Source: Gemmatimonadota bacterium
Lineage (GTDB): Bacteria > Latescibacterota > UBA2968 > GCA-2709665
Assembly: GCA_028877215.1 (NCBI GenBank)
Contig: JAPPFJ010000011.1
Coordinates: 1 to 64,000 of the forward strand
Length of the DNA stretch: 64,000 bases
Direction of reading: 5' to 3'
A program made the translations under genes and the position numbers. The notes beneath the pieces were generated by a model. It made no database searches, had not been told where the DNA came from, and worked only from the letters and a program-made list of their open reading frames with translations. Position 1 is the first letter of the stretch, and every line of letters starts with the position of its first letter. This document shows positions 15,288-24,156 of the stretch, in pieces.

Positions 15288-17990
15288 GTGAATGTAACAA
15301 CAAATACCAACTCAGACGGTCGGGCACCTGCTGGAGCACGTTTCTACAAGTGCGCGCTTCAAGTGAACCCGCAACACTACGGCGGTACTTTCAGGGGGCA
15401 ACCGTCCGACGGCGACGCGATCTCTCACGCACAGGCGATTGTCGACAAGGCGTTCGAACTCGGCATCGAGGTACTCGCTGTCACCGATCACAATAGTGTC
15501 AGCGCGGTCGCGGCTTTTCGGTCCGCTGCTTGCAATCGTCCGATCCGTATCTTCCCCGGATTTGAGCTGACCTCAAGCGAGGGTGTTCACATCCTATGCC
15601 TTTACCCTCCAGAAACGGAACTCGATAGGCTTGAACGGTATCTCGGTGGATTCGGCATTCATGATACCGACCCCTCGTCCGATCTTGCCAACAAGACTGT
15701 GGCAGAAATTTTGGATATCGTTCAGAATCAGGGGGGCATTTCCATCGCGGCGCACGTTACAAACAGTGGGGGTTTATTCAAAGTATTGCGAGGCAAAGCC
15801 GGGATTCGCGTTTGGCGGGACGAGAATCTCCTGGCCATTCAGATCCCGGGCACCGTTGACGATCTGCCTCCGAAAATCCGCCAAATCGTAGAGAATAATA
15901 ACACAGATTACCGTCGCGCCCACGCCCCTGAACGAGGAATCGCGGTCGCCGTAGTCAATGCAAAGGACATCATCGAAGCTGAACAACTTGATGATCCATC
16001 GGCCACTTGCTGGATCAAGATGGACGAAGTTAGCGTCGACGGCCTACGTCAGTCGTTCCTAGATCCAGGATCACGCATTCGCGTGAATCCTAAGAGCGGC
16101 GAGTTCGAGCCCGAGGAGCATATGGAGTTAGTATCCGTCGGGTGGGAAGGCGGATTCCTCGACGGCGTGAGTATACGCTTGAATCCCAACCTGAACGTGC
16201 TTATTGGAGGCCGCGGGACCGGTAAGTCGACCATTGTCGAGAGTATCCGCAGCGTACTTGGGCTCGTTCCCGTAGGAGAAGAAGCTCGTCAGGCGCACGA
16301 AGGGATTGTCCGTCACGTGTTACGCAACGGGACGAAGATATCGCTTACGGTGCGCGTCCGACGCCCTGGGATTCGTGAATATCGAATCGAACGTACCATT
16401 CCCAATCCACCGCTGGTACGCGAAGTAAGTGGGGAGGTTCTGCACCTCACACCCACCGAGGTTCTTCCCAGAATCGAGGCGTATGGTCAGCACGAAATTT
16501 CGGAACTTGCAAGGAGCCCTGATAAGCTTACCCGCTTGCTTGATCGCTTCGTCGAGCGTGACGAATCACTCTCCCGCCGCAAGGCATCGCTGCTTAGCGA
16601 ACTTGCCAAGAATCGGCGCGCATTATGCGACACGTGTAACGAGGTTGAATCGGCGGAAGAGCGTCTTGACGCGCTTCCCGGACTGAAGGAAACGCTCGAA
16701 AGATTCCAGGAAGTTGGACTTGAAGAGCGACTGCGAGAGCAGAGCTTACTCGTACGTGAGGAACGCCTTTTAGGTTCTATTCCTCAACGTATAGCGCCTT
16801 TCCGAGAGGCGCTGGATCTATTACGAAATGAGCTTCCGATTGATCTTGCCTTTCTGTCTGAACGCGCGCTGGCGGAACTGCCAGGAAGGGATATCCTCAC
16901 GCGTTCGAACCAGGTTCTGACAGACCTTGGAGATGAAATCGACCGTATTGTCGGCGATTTGACGCAGGTTTTAGAACGTGCCAATAGCGGCATTGACCAA
17001 GTGGGAATTGCGTGGGACGTCCGACGGCAGGAGGTTCAGACTGAGTACGAGAAGATCCTTCGAGAACTACAAAAATCACGTGTGGACGGTGAGGAGTTCA
17101 TCCGACTTCGTCGCCAGATTGAGGAACTACGCCCGGTCCAGGAACGCCTTGTTCTTCTCCAACGTCTGCAAAGAGAGCACAGCGATCAACGTCGCACGCT
17201 ATTAGCGGAGTGGGAAGACATTAAGGCCGCAGAATTCCGGACCTTCGACCAAGCTGCAAGAAAAGTAAGCAAAAAGCTCTACAATCGGGTACAGGTAGAG
17301 GTCACCGCCGCGGGAGATCGTGAGCCACTCTTCAAGATTCTGCGTGAAGAAATCGGTGGTCGCATGTCGGAGGCCGTAGAGAGCTTGAAGAAATCTCCGG
17401 AGCTTTCGCTCACACAATTCGTCGATGCATGCCGATCAGGCGCCGAGGCGTTGCGCAATGCGTACGGCATCACTCCCGGCCAGGCACAACGCTTGGCAGC
17501 CGGCAAACCGGAAGTGTTTATGCGAATCGAGGAACTCGAGCTCGCGCCCACGACTGCGATCCGTCTCAATACAGCCCCGGCCGGACAGCCCCCCGCATGG
17601 CAATCTCTTGAGGATTTATCTACCGGACAAAAGGCAACCGCTGTCCTCCTCCTTTTGCTGCTGGAGTCGGGCGCACCCTTGATCGTGGATCAGCCGGAGG
17701 ATGACCTTGACAACCGTTTCATCACTGAGGGCGTTGTCCCTCGTATGCGAGACGAAAAACAACGACGTCAGTTCATTTTTTCAACGCACAATGCAAATAT
17801 CCCGGTCCTCGGCGACGCCGAGCTAATTCTCGGTCTCTCGGCTGCCGGTGAGGCGAAAGAAGGCCGGGCACGTGTCGCATCCGAGCATGTGGGTTCGATC
17901 GATTCAAGGACTGTCCGTGAACTCGTGGAAGAAATACTCGAGGGCGGTCGCGAGGCGTTCGAGACGCGGCGGCGGAAGTACGGATTCTGA
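15288..17990 (+). CDS. PHP-domain SMC-like AAA ATPase (TrlF-type), candidate defence protein
   Basis: 900 residues from a GTG with AGGA 9 bp upstream. The N-terminal 230 residues look like a PHP phosphoesterase: VTDHN at 65-69, PGFELTSSEGVHIL around 90-103, and AAHVT further on. The usual first HxH motif reads NPQHYGG, and the last metal motif is degenerate. An SMC/RecN-like ATPase follows with Walker A IGGRGTGKST near 305, long coiled-coil arms (about 420-720), the signature LSTGQKA near 775, Walker B LIVDQPEDDLD near 798 and H-loop FSTHN near 830. Such proteins are typical of phage-defence loci. The next gene starts 3 bp after the stop. Confidence 0.88.
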   Translation: MNVTTNTNSDGRAPAGARFYKCALQVNPQHYGGTFRGQPSDGDAISHAQAIVDKAFELGIEVLAVTDHNSVSAVAAFRSAACNRPIRIFPGFELTSSEGVHILCLYPPETELDRLERYLGGFGIHDTDPSSDLANKTVAEILDIVQNQGGISIAAHVTNSGGLFKVLRGKAGIRVWRDENLLAIQIPGTVDDLPPKIRQIVENNNTDYRRAHAPERGIAVAVVNAKDIIEAEQLDDPSATCWIKMDEVSVDGLRQSFLDPGSRIRVNPKSGEFEPEEHMELVSVGWEGGFLDGVSIRLNPNLNVLIGGRGTGKSTIVESIRSVLGLVPVGEEARQAHEGIVRHVLRNGTKISLTVRVRRPGIREYRIERTIPNPPLVREVSGEVLHLTPTEVLPRIEAYGQHEISELARSPDKLTRLLDRFVERDESLSRRKASLLSELAKNRRALCDTCNEVESAEERLDALPGLKETLERFQEVGLEERLREQSLLVREERLLGSIPQRIAPFREALDLLRNELPIDLAFLSERALAELPGRDILTRSNQVLTDLGDEIDRIVGDLTQVLERANSGIDQVGIAWDVRRQEVQTEYEKILRELQKSRVDGEEFIRLRRQIEELRPVQERLVLLQRLQREHSDQRRTLLAEWEDIKAAEFRTFDQAARKVSKKLYNRVQVEVTAAGDREPLFKILREEIGGRMSEAVESLKKSPELSLTQFVDACRSGAEALRNAYGITPGQAQRLAAGKPEVFMRIEELELAPTTAIRLNTAPAGQPPAWQSLEDLSTGQKATAVLLLLLLESGAPLIVDQPEDDLDNRFITEGVVPRMRDEKQRRQFIFSTHNANIPVLGDAELILGLSAAGEAKEGRARVASEHVGSIDSRTVRELVEEILEGGREAFETRRRKYGF

Positions 17991-17993
17991 CCG

Positions 17994-19238
17994 ATGAACA
18001 GAACGGAGATGCTCGAGCTAATTGCGAATGGTGAGAACTCCCTCGTTGAGTTCAAGCGGGACGATTGCCATGCGGATGAAGTCACGAAGGAGATGTCTGC
18101 GCTGCTAAACCTTGAGGGCGGCTTTATCCTGCTTGGCGTAGAAGATGACGGCCAAATCTCCGGGCTGACGAGAAGCCAGAAGGATGCGGAAGAATGGCTC
18201 ATGAATATTGCCCACAACAACCTTCAGCCTCCAACTACACCTGTATGGACCTCGATGTCGATGGATGACGGGAGCGTAGTCGGAATCATGGAACTTACCG
18301 CGGATAGTCCGGGCAAACCCCATAAAGCGAGACGCGGTAAAGCCTGGGTCACTTACACACGCGTAGGAAGTGTGTCGCGTGAGGCGACGCGAGAGGAAGA
18401 AGGCAGGCTGTATCAGTCTGCCAGGCTCGTCCGTTACGAAATAAAATCCGTGGCAGACATGGGGTTGGAAAACCTAGATTTCGACCGGATTGAGAACTAC
18501 CTACGCGTAGTTCTGAAGCGATCAGTACCGGGCCGGGCGGACGTCAAGGGCTGGCGGCGCTTTTTGCTCAACTCCGACTTATTGGTTACTGTCGGAGACG
18601 GTGATTGCACGTCAGTCGCAGGCCTCTTGCTTTTCGGCTTGAATCCAAACCGGCGTCTGCCTCAGGCTGGTGTAACCGCAGCGGCATTCAATGGTGTTCA
18701 GAAGGACTACAACACAGTCGATGAGGAACGGATCCGCGGGCCATTGGCGCCAATACTCTCGAAGAGCGGTGGCAAAGTCGACAGAGGGGTCATCGACCGT
18801 ACGATTGATTTTGTGAAACGTAACATGGGAGGCATCGCGTGGCTCGACGGTGCCCGCCGCCGCCGAAAAAGGGCTTTCCCTCTTGACGCGGTACGCGAAG
18901 CTGTAGTGAACGCAGTGGTACATAGAGACTATGCGCGGGAGGGTACCGACATCGAAGTCTCGCTGTACAAGGATCGACTCGAAGTCATCTCACCTGGAAG
19001 GCTTCCGAACGGCGTCACCGTTGACAAGATGAAAGAGGGCGTAGTGCGGGTCGCCCGTAACGAGTTGCTCAAGGAGATTCTCCGCGACTACCGCTACATC
19101 GAGCATCAAGGTATGGGTGTCCGCAACCGGATAATCGAGTCAATGCGGCGCCACAACGGCACGGAACCGGATCTTGAAGAAGAAGACGATCGCTTTGTCG
19201 TTCGGCTCTGGAAGGAGCCCGGACAGGAAGGTACGTAA
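17994..19238 (+). CDS. AlbA_2 (Schlafen-type) plus HATPase protein, partner of the PHP ATPase
   Basis: 414 residues. The N-terminal AlbA_2 domain reads NGENSLVEFKRD and GGFILLGVEDDG (about 12-54). A middle region follows (KAWVTYTRVGSVSREATREE). The C-terminal GHKL-like ATPase fragment (COG2865 type) has REAVVNAVVHRDY near 300, then LEVISPGRLPNGV and GMGVRNRIIESM. No winged-helix tail is present, unlike the paralogue at 58 kb. The 3-bp spacing to the upstream gene makes a two-gene operon. A nucleic-acid-binding effector or regulator is plausible, but unproven. Confidence 0.88.
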   Translation: MNRTEMLELIANGENSLVEFKRDDCHADEVTKEMSALLNLEGGFILLGVEDDGQISGLTRSQKDAEEWLMNIAHNNLQPPTTPVWTSMSMDDGSVVGIMELTADSPGKPHKARRGKAWVTYTRVGSVSREATREEEGRLYQSARLVRYEIKSVADMGLENLDFDRIENYLRVVLKRSVPGRADVKGWRRFLLNSDLLVTVGDGDCTSVAGLLLFGLNPNRRLPQAGVTAAAFNGVQKDYNTVDEERIRGPLAPILSKSGGKVDRGVIDRTIDFVKRNMGGIAWLDGARRRRKRAFPLDAVREAVVNAVVHRDYAREGTDIEVSLYKDRLEVISPGRLPNGVTVDKMKEGVVRVARNELLKEILRDYRYIEHQGMGVRNRIIESMRRHNGTEPDLEEEDDRFVVRLWKEPGQEGT

Positions 19239-19678
19239 AGAGAGTCGGATTAATCGCCCCGCAGTAAAGTAAGCCAGGTGGCGTTAACGATGCGAGAGAA
19301 TTCCGCGTCTCTTGAGCGCACCAGGTTCCGTAGCGGTGTTCCGGCCCGCCGTGTTCACCTTCCCAAAATTCCCACCCAGACGATCCTCAATGTCCATCGG
19401 ACTTCCCAGTGGTCATGAAACGGCACGCAATAACATCCGTGTGCGATCCGTTCGATTACTCTGGTCGAAGTGATATTTTGGTTCACCCAAATTCGGCAGG
19501 GCGCTGGAGAATACTTCCGCGTCGAATTGGACTGCACGGAATAAAGGAAGCCCGCGTCAGCTTCGCGTTTGGAAATGAACGAGCAGTTCGGTTGTCCTAA
19601 GCTGCTGAAATATTGATATTTGTTCTTTTCTGGCAGGGGCCGAGTACTGCTGGGAAATGGTCGCGTTCGGGAGTATTG
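19239..19678. other. Intergenic region, no supported gene
   Basis: 440 bp after the PHP/AlbA_2 module. Short ORFs on both strands lack ribosome sites and recognisable motifs. No hairpin terminator was found directly after the module. The sequence may be decayed coding DNA. Confidence 0.4.
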
Positions 19679-20074
19679 ATGTCGGGTCGCAGAATACGTA
19701 TTCTAATCGCGAAGGTGGGTCTGGACGGACACGACCGGGGCGCCAAGGTGGTGGCGCGCGCCCTGCGGGACGCGGGTATGGAAGTCATCTATACCGGCCT
19801 GCACCGCACACCGGATGAGGTGGTGACCGCCGCGATCCAGGAAGACGTGGACGTGCTGGGCATCAGTTCTCTCTCAGGGGCCCATCTGACGATCTTCCCG
19901 AAAGTCATGGATCTCCTCCGGGAGCGCGCAGCGGACGACATTCTGGTTGTGGGCGGCGGCATCATGACGCCGGCGGACCAGGAGGCGCTCAAGGCCAGGG
20001 GGCTGGCATTTTTCTGGGGGCCGGGGACCCACACCGGCGATATTATCGCGAGTCTCCGGGAAGCCGTGAAATGA
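19679..20074 (+). CDS. Cobalamin-binding (B12) domain, methylmalonyl-CoA mutase C-terminal subunit
   Basis: 131 residues from the ATG at 19679 (CGGGAG upstream). The base-off cobalamin motif DGHDRG is near residue 15, followed by the SSLSGAHL and VVGGGIMT loops of the Rossmann-like B12 fold. The length equals the isolated small subunit or C-terminal domain of acyl-CoA mutases. It overlaps meaB by 4 bp. The catalytic large subunit is not in the window, so it must be supplied elsewhere. Confidence 0.92.
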   Translation: MSGRRIRILIAKVGLDGHDRGAKVVARALRDAGMEVIYTGLHRTPDEVVTAAIQEDVDVLGISSLSGAHLTIFPKVMDLLRERAADDILVVGGGIMTPADQEALKARGLAFFWGPGTHTGDIIASLREAVK

Positions 20075-21003
20075 AGGACCTGGCCGGACGAGTCCTCGCG
20101 GGTGAAATCAGCGCCGCCGCACGTGCCATCTCGCTCATAGAGAGACGTGAAGGCGACAGGGCGTCGCTGCTGTCGGCCCTGTATCCTTCAACGGGCGGCG
20201 CCTGCCGGATCGGCATCACCGGACCGCCGGGCGCGGGCAAAAGTACGCTCGCGGGGTGTCTCGGGCAACGCTTTGTGGAAGCCGGAAGGGCGGTGGGGAT
20301 TCTCGCAGTCGACATCGCCAGCCCGTTTTCCGGAGGAGCCCTGCTGGGCGATCGCATCCGGATGCAGGGGCTCGCGAACGATCCCGCGGTGTTCATTCGC
20401 AGCATGGGCAACGAAGGCCGGCCGGGCGGGATGTGCAGCGCCGCGCTGGACGCGATAAGGGTAATGGAAGCCATGGGAAAGGACGTGGTGCTCGTGGAGA
20501 CCGCGGGGGTCGGACAGACCGACGTGGACGTGGCCCACTGCGTCGATGCCGTTGTGCTGACCCTGGTGCCCGAATCGGGCGATGAGATCCAGTTGCTGAA
20601 AGCCGGTGTGATGGAAATCGCGGACGTGATTGCGCTGAACAAGTCCGACCGTCCCGGGGCGACGGGTCTGGCGGCAGAACTGAGAGAGACCGTTCACGCG
20701 CGCGGTGAAGTCGATGGCTGGAAAACCCGGATCGTTCGTACGGTCGGGACAGACGGGGAGGGAGTGGCCGAGCTTTACGAGACGCTCGAGGCATACTCTG
20801 GCCATCTGAAGAACGGAGACAGGCTGGCGGTCCTGCGCGAACGGCAGATCCGGCGTGAATTGCGGGAGCGCGTGGAAGGGCGGCTTGCATCCAGATTGAA
20901 TGCCGCGCTGGAGCGGAAATGCCTGGACCGCGCCGTCGTCCGGATCCACGCGGGAGAAGACGATCCTTACAATGCCGCCGAAGGGTTATTGACCGAAACG
21001 TGA
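20071..21003 (+). CDS. meaB: Methylmalonyl-CoA mutase-associated GTPase MeaB
   Basis: 310 residues. G3E-type GTPase: P-loop GPPGAGKST near 50, switch ILAVDIASPFSGGALLGDRIRM, ETAGVGQTDVDV near 150 and the guanine motif NKSD near 190. The C-terminal helix region is the MeaB dimerisation arm. MeaB protects and reloads the cobalamin of methylmalonyl-CoA mutase. Coupled translation with the B12 domain supports this assignment over other ArgK-like roles. Confidence 0.95.
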   Translation: MKDLAGRVLAGEISAAARAISLIERREGDRASLLSALYPSTGGACRIGITGPPGAGKSTLAGCLGQRFVEAGRAVGILAVDIASPFSGGALLGDRIRMQGLANDPAVFIRSMGNEGRPGGMCSAALDAIRVMEAMGKDVVLVETAGVGQTDVDVAHCVDAVVLTLVPESGDEIQLLKAGVMEIADVIALNKSDRPGATGLAAELRETVHARGEVDGWKTRIVRTVGTDGEGVAELYETLEAYSGHLKNGDRLAVLRERQIRRELRERVEGRLASRLNAALERKCLDRAVVRIHAGEDDPYNAAEGLLTET

Positions 21004-21083
21004 ATCCTCTTCGATCGTACTGACCGGAGGCACACCGTCAACCCGGAACCGCGGGACAATAGGTAGATCGAGAGGCCCAACCA

Positions 21084-22028
21084 ATGAACTTCTGGACCGA
21101 CAGGCGCGTTGCGGTTACCGGCGGCGCCGGCTTTCTGGGGCGGTCTGTCATGCGGAAACTGCGCGAACGGGGATGCCTTCAGGTCTACGCGCCGCGCAGT
21201 CGAGACCACGACCTGCGTGAACAGGAAGCCGTTAAGCGTATGTACGAGAGAGCGCGTCCCGATCTGGTGATTCATCTGGCCGGTTCCGTTGGCGGCATTG
21301 GCGCGAATCAGCGGTATCCGGGCCGTTTCTTTTACGATAATCTGATGATGGGCGCCCATCTTCTCGAGCAAGCCCGCAGGTTCGACGTGCCCAAGTTCGT
21401 GGGTATCGGATCGGTGTGCGCCTATCCGAAGGCCACGCCGGTACCTTTCAGGGAAGAGAACCTTTGGGATGGGTACCCGGAAGAGACAAACGCGGCCTAC
21501 GGCCTGGCCAAGAAAATGATGCTCGTGCAGGGCCAGGCCTACCGGGCGGAGTTCGGCTTCAACGCCATTCATCTTCTGCTGTCGAACCTCTACGGGCCGG
21601 GAGATAACCTGGACCCGGAGACATCCCACGGACTCGCCTCCATGGTGCGAAAATTCGTGGATGCCCGGAATCAGGGACACGACCACGTCACCCTGTGGGG
21701 AGACGGCTCGCCCACCCGCGAGTTTCTGTACGTCGAGGACGCCGCGGAGGGCATATTGCTCGCTTCTGAACTATATGATCTGCCGGAGCCGATCAACCTG
21801 GGATCGGGCGTGGAGATCTCAATCAGCGACCTCGCCTCGAAAATCAGAAACCTGTCGGGATTCGCCGGCCGGGTTCGGTGGGACCGGAACAGGCCGAACG
21901 GGCAGCCGAGGCGATGCGTGGATGTGACGCGGGCAAGGAAGCATTTCGGATTCGAAGCCGCGACAACGCTGGATGAAGGCCTTCAGAAGATGATTTCGTG
22001 GTACGAGAAGCAGCCGCCCCGGGAGTAA
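21084..22028 (+). CDS. GDP-L-fucose synthase-like NAD-dependent epimerase/reductase
   Basis: 314 residues. NADP motif TGGAGFLG at 12-19. The GFS catalytic set is present: Ser110 and Cys112 in GSVCAYP, Tyr139/Lys143 in YGLAK, and the His in NLDPETSHG. EFLYVEDAAEGI and RRCVDVTRARKHFGF are typical of GFS proteins. GFS converts GDP-4-keto-6-deoxymannose to GDP-L-fucose. The homologous ColC does the analogous epimerisation/reduction in colitose synthesis, and the neighbouring PLP-type enzyme makes that alternative worth considering. Confidence 0.88.
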   Translation: MNFWTDRRVAVTGGAGFLGRSVMRKLRERGCLQVYAPRSRDHDLREQEAVKRMYERARPDLVIHLAGSVGGIGANQRYPGRFFYDNLMMGAHLLEQARRFDVPKFVGIGSVCAYPKATPVPFREENLWDGYPEETNAAYGLAKKMMLVQGQAYRAEFGFNAIHLLLSNLYGPGDNLDPETSHGLASMVRKFVDARNQGHDHVTLWGDGSPTREFLYVEDAAEGILLASELYDLPEPINLGSGVEISISDLASKIRNLSGFAGRVRWDRNRPNGQPRRCVDVTRARKHFGFEAATTLDEGLQKMISWYEKQPPRE

Positions 22029-22051
22029 ATGCGTTCAGATTATCAATAAGC

Positions 22052-23311
22052 ATGTCCAGGACAGGAGGCGGGCTTGAAGTGTCCGAAGATCGTGATGACC
22101 GGCCGCCGGTGATCGGCGTGGGTACGTTGAACATCAGTCCCCGCGCCAGGGCGCTGGTAAACGAGGTCCTGGACAGCAACCGGCTGTCTTACGGTCCGAT
22201 GACGCGCAGGTTCGAGGCCGGATTCGCGCGCGCGCACGGGTGCCGGTTCGGCGTGATGAGCAACAGCGGAACCAGCGCCCTGCTGGTCGCCCTGGCGGCG
22301 CTGAAGGAATTGCACGGGTGGGCCGACGGAGACGAAGTCATCCTGCCCGCGGTGACCTTTGCAGGCACGGCAAATATCGTCTTCCACGCGCGAATGCGTC
22401 CTGTGCTTGTGGACGTCGATCCGATCCACTACGAGCTCGATCCCGAAAAAATCGAGGCCGCGGTCACGTCGCGTACCAGGGCGCTCATTCCCGTTCATGT
22501 CTTCGGACAACCATGCGACATGGACCCTGTCCTGGAGCTTGCCCGGCAATACGGTCTCCGTGTCATCGAAGATTCGGCCGAGACCATGTTCGCGCGATAC
22601 AAGGGTCGCAGCGTCGGAAGTCTCGGTGAAATCGGGTGTTTTTCCACCTACGCGGCACACCTGTTGACAACCGGAGTCGGCGGGCTGAATACGACCGACA
22701 ATCCGGAGTACGCTGAAAAGCTGAGATCGCTGATCAACCACGGGCGGGATTCGACGTACCTGAACATAGATGACGACGACCGTAAATCGCCGGAGGAACT
22801 TCGTAGAATCGTCGCCCGGCGATTTTCTTTTGTGAGCCTCGGGTACAGCTTTCGACTCACCGAGATGGAGGCCGCTCTCGGGCTGGCGCAGCTGGAGGTG
22901 GGGACTGAGATGATCGCCCGCCGGAGGACGAATGCCGCCTGGCTGACCGGGAAGTTGTCCGGGCACGAAGCGTTTCTGCAGCTTCCCCGCATTCGACCGG
23001 GATGTGAACACTCGTTCATGATGTATCCGATCGTCCTGAGGGACCGGAAGAAGGACGCGCTCGTGGATTTCCTGGAGCAGAACCGGGTCGAAACCCGCGA
23101 GATGCTTCCATTGACCAATCAGCCTCTCTACCAGCGACTGATGGGTATCGGCGAGGCGGACTATCCAGTCGCCGGATGGATCAACACAAGCGGGTTCTAT
23201 ATCGGTTGCCACCAGGATCTTTCGTCAACCGACCTGGATCGTATCGTGGAGTTGTTCGATCGTTTCTTCAAGGACGGACCTACCCAAGAGGCGGGTAGAC
23301 GTAAGACGTAA
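22052..23311 (+). CDS. DegT/DnrJ/EryC1/StrS-family enzyme with His at the PLP-lysine position
   Basis: 419 residues from the ATG at 22052; a GTG at 22079 behind GGAGG is possible. The aminotransferase fold is clear: NSGTSALLVALAAL, LPAVTFAGTANIV, and the cofactor-binding VIEDSAE. The Schiff-base segment reads YAAHLLTTGVGG, with His203 where the family Lys should be. That substitution is known in the sugar 3-dehydratases ColD and CDP-4-keto-6-deoxyglucose E1. A 3-dehydratase acting on a nucleotide 4-keto-6-deoxysugar is therefore favoured over a transaminase. It follows the GFS-like gene immediately. Confidence 0.82.
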   Translation: MSRTGGGLEVSEDRDDRPPVIGVGTLNISPRARALVNEVLDSNRLSYGPMTRRFEAGFARAHGCRFGVMSNSGTSALLVALAALKELHGWADGDEVILPAVTFAGTANIVFHARMRPVLVDVDPIHYELDPEKIEAAVTSRTRALIPVHVFGQPCDMDPVLELARQYGLRVIEDSAETMFARYKGRSVGSLGEIGCFSTYAAHLLTTGVGGLNTTDNPEYAEKLRSLINHGRDSTYLNIDDDDRKSPEELRRIVARRFSFVSLGYSFRLTEMEAALGLAQLEVGTEMIARRRTNAAWLTGKLSGHEAFLQLPRIRPGCEHSFMMYPIVLRDRKKDALVDFLEQNRVETREMLPLTNQPLYQRLMGIGEADYPVAGWINTSGFYIGCHQDLSSTDLDRIVELFDRFFKDGPTQEAGRRKT

Positions 23312-23412
23312 GAGGTTAGAGATGCCCCGCCTTGTTGTGTCTCAATTTATGCCGGAGGCATAGAGCAGGAACAGATAGGCGAAGATCTCTTCTCCCGTCT
23401 AACGTCTTCAGT
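23290..23412. repeat. Imperfect palindromic repeat, copy 2
   Basis: AAGACGTAAGAGGTTAGAGAT at the left and ATCTCTTCTCCCGTCTAACG at the right are roughly inverted around GCCGGAGGCA. The copy at 9893-10032 shares the centre and right arm. It starts inside the last codons of the preceding gene. Confidence 0.5.
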
Positions 23413-23434
23413 CTCACCGGTTTTGGGGTGCCAT

Positions 23435-24133
23435 ATGACCCGACGCACTGTTGTTCTGCTTACGCTCAACGAGGTCGACGGCGTCCGCTGGCTGTTTTCA
23501 ACCGGACACGATCTCTCCGCTATGGCCGACGAAGTGCTCGCCGTCGACGGCGGGTCCACGGACGGTACCCGGGAGGTCCTGGCATCCCACCACGTCCGGC
23601 TTGTGGACCAGCCGCGTCCGGGGAGGGGCGAGGCGTTTCGCGCGGCGGTCCGGGCGTCGAGCGGCGCGTGCCTGGTCTTCTTCAGCCCCGACGGGAATGA
23701 AGATCCGGACGATATCCCAGGGCTTTTTGCCGCTGTCGAAGGCGGCGCCGATATGGCGATCGCGTCCCGTTTTCTGCCCGCCTCACGCAACGAGGAGGAC
23801 GACGATGCCCTGCCGCTGAGAAAATGGACGAATCAGGTGTTTACTTGGATCGCCAATTGGATCTGGAATCGGGGAACGTACGTGACGGATACGATAAACG
23901 GGTTTCGCGGAATTACACGGGAGGCGTTTCTGAAGCTCGATCCCGGATCGGTGGGCTACACGATCGAATACGAGATGACGATCCGTGCGATGAAACAGAG
24001 GATGCGAATCGAGGAGATTCCTACGTGGGAGGGAAATCGGGTCGGAGGGGAGTCGAAGGCGCCTTCGTTCCGCACGGGAGTGCGGTTCCTCCGTTTCCTG
24101 ATTCAGGAGATGATCGTCGGCAATGGCCGCTGA
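23435..24133 (+). CDS. Family 2 glycosyltransferase (dolichyl-phosphate mannose synthase-like)
   Basis: 232 residues from the ATG at 23435. The GT-A pattern is visible: VVLLTLNE at the N terminus, VDGGSTDGT near 40, and FFSPDGNEDPDD supplying the acidic metal site near 80. The later INGFRGITREAF resembles DPM1-type transferases. No C-terminal membrane helices are seen, so it probably works at the membrane face. It follows the nucleotide-sugar genes and may use or extend their product. Confidence 0.85.
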   Translation: MTRRTVVLLTLNEVDGVRWLFSTGHDLSAMADEVLAVDGGSTDGTREVLASHHVRLVDQPRPGRGEAFRAAVRASSGACLVFFSPDGNEDPDDIPGLFAAVEGGADMAIASRFLPASRNEEDDDALPLRKWTNQVFTWIANWIWNRGTYVTDTINGFRGITREAFLKLDPGSVGYTIEYEMTIRAMKQRMRIEEIPTWEGNRVGGESKAPSFRTGVRFLRFLIQEMIVGNGR

Positions 24134-24156
24134 GAATGGCGGTCTGGCGCTTCGAC

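Noticed and set aside
19355..19537. 60-residue minus-strand ORF after the AlbA_2 gene
   Set aside because: No motif, no ribosome site, codon use unlike neighbours.
14508..19678. Attachment-site direct repeats around the PHP/AlbA_2 module
   Set aside because: Only short words such as GCAGTAA recur on both sides; no tRNA or integrase is near.
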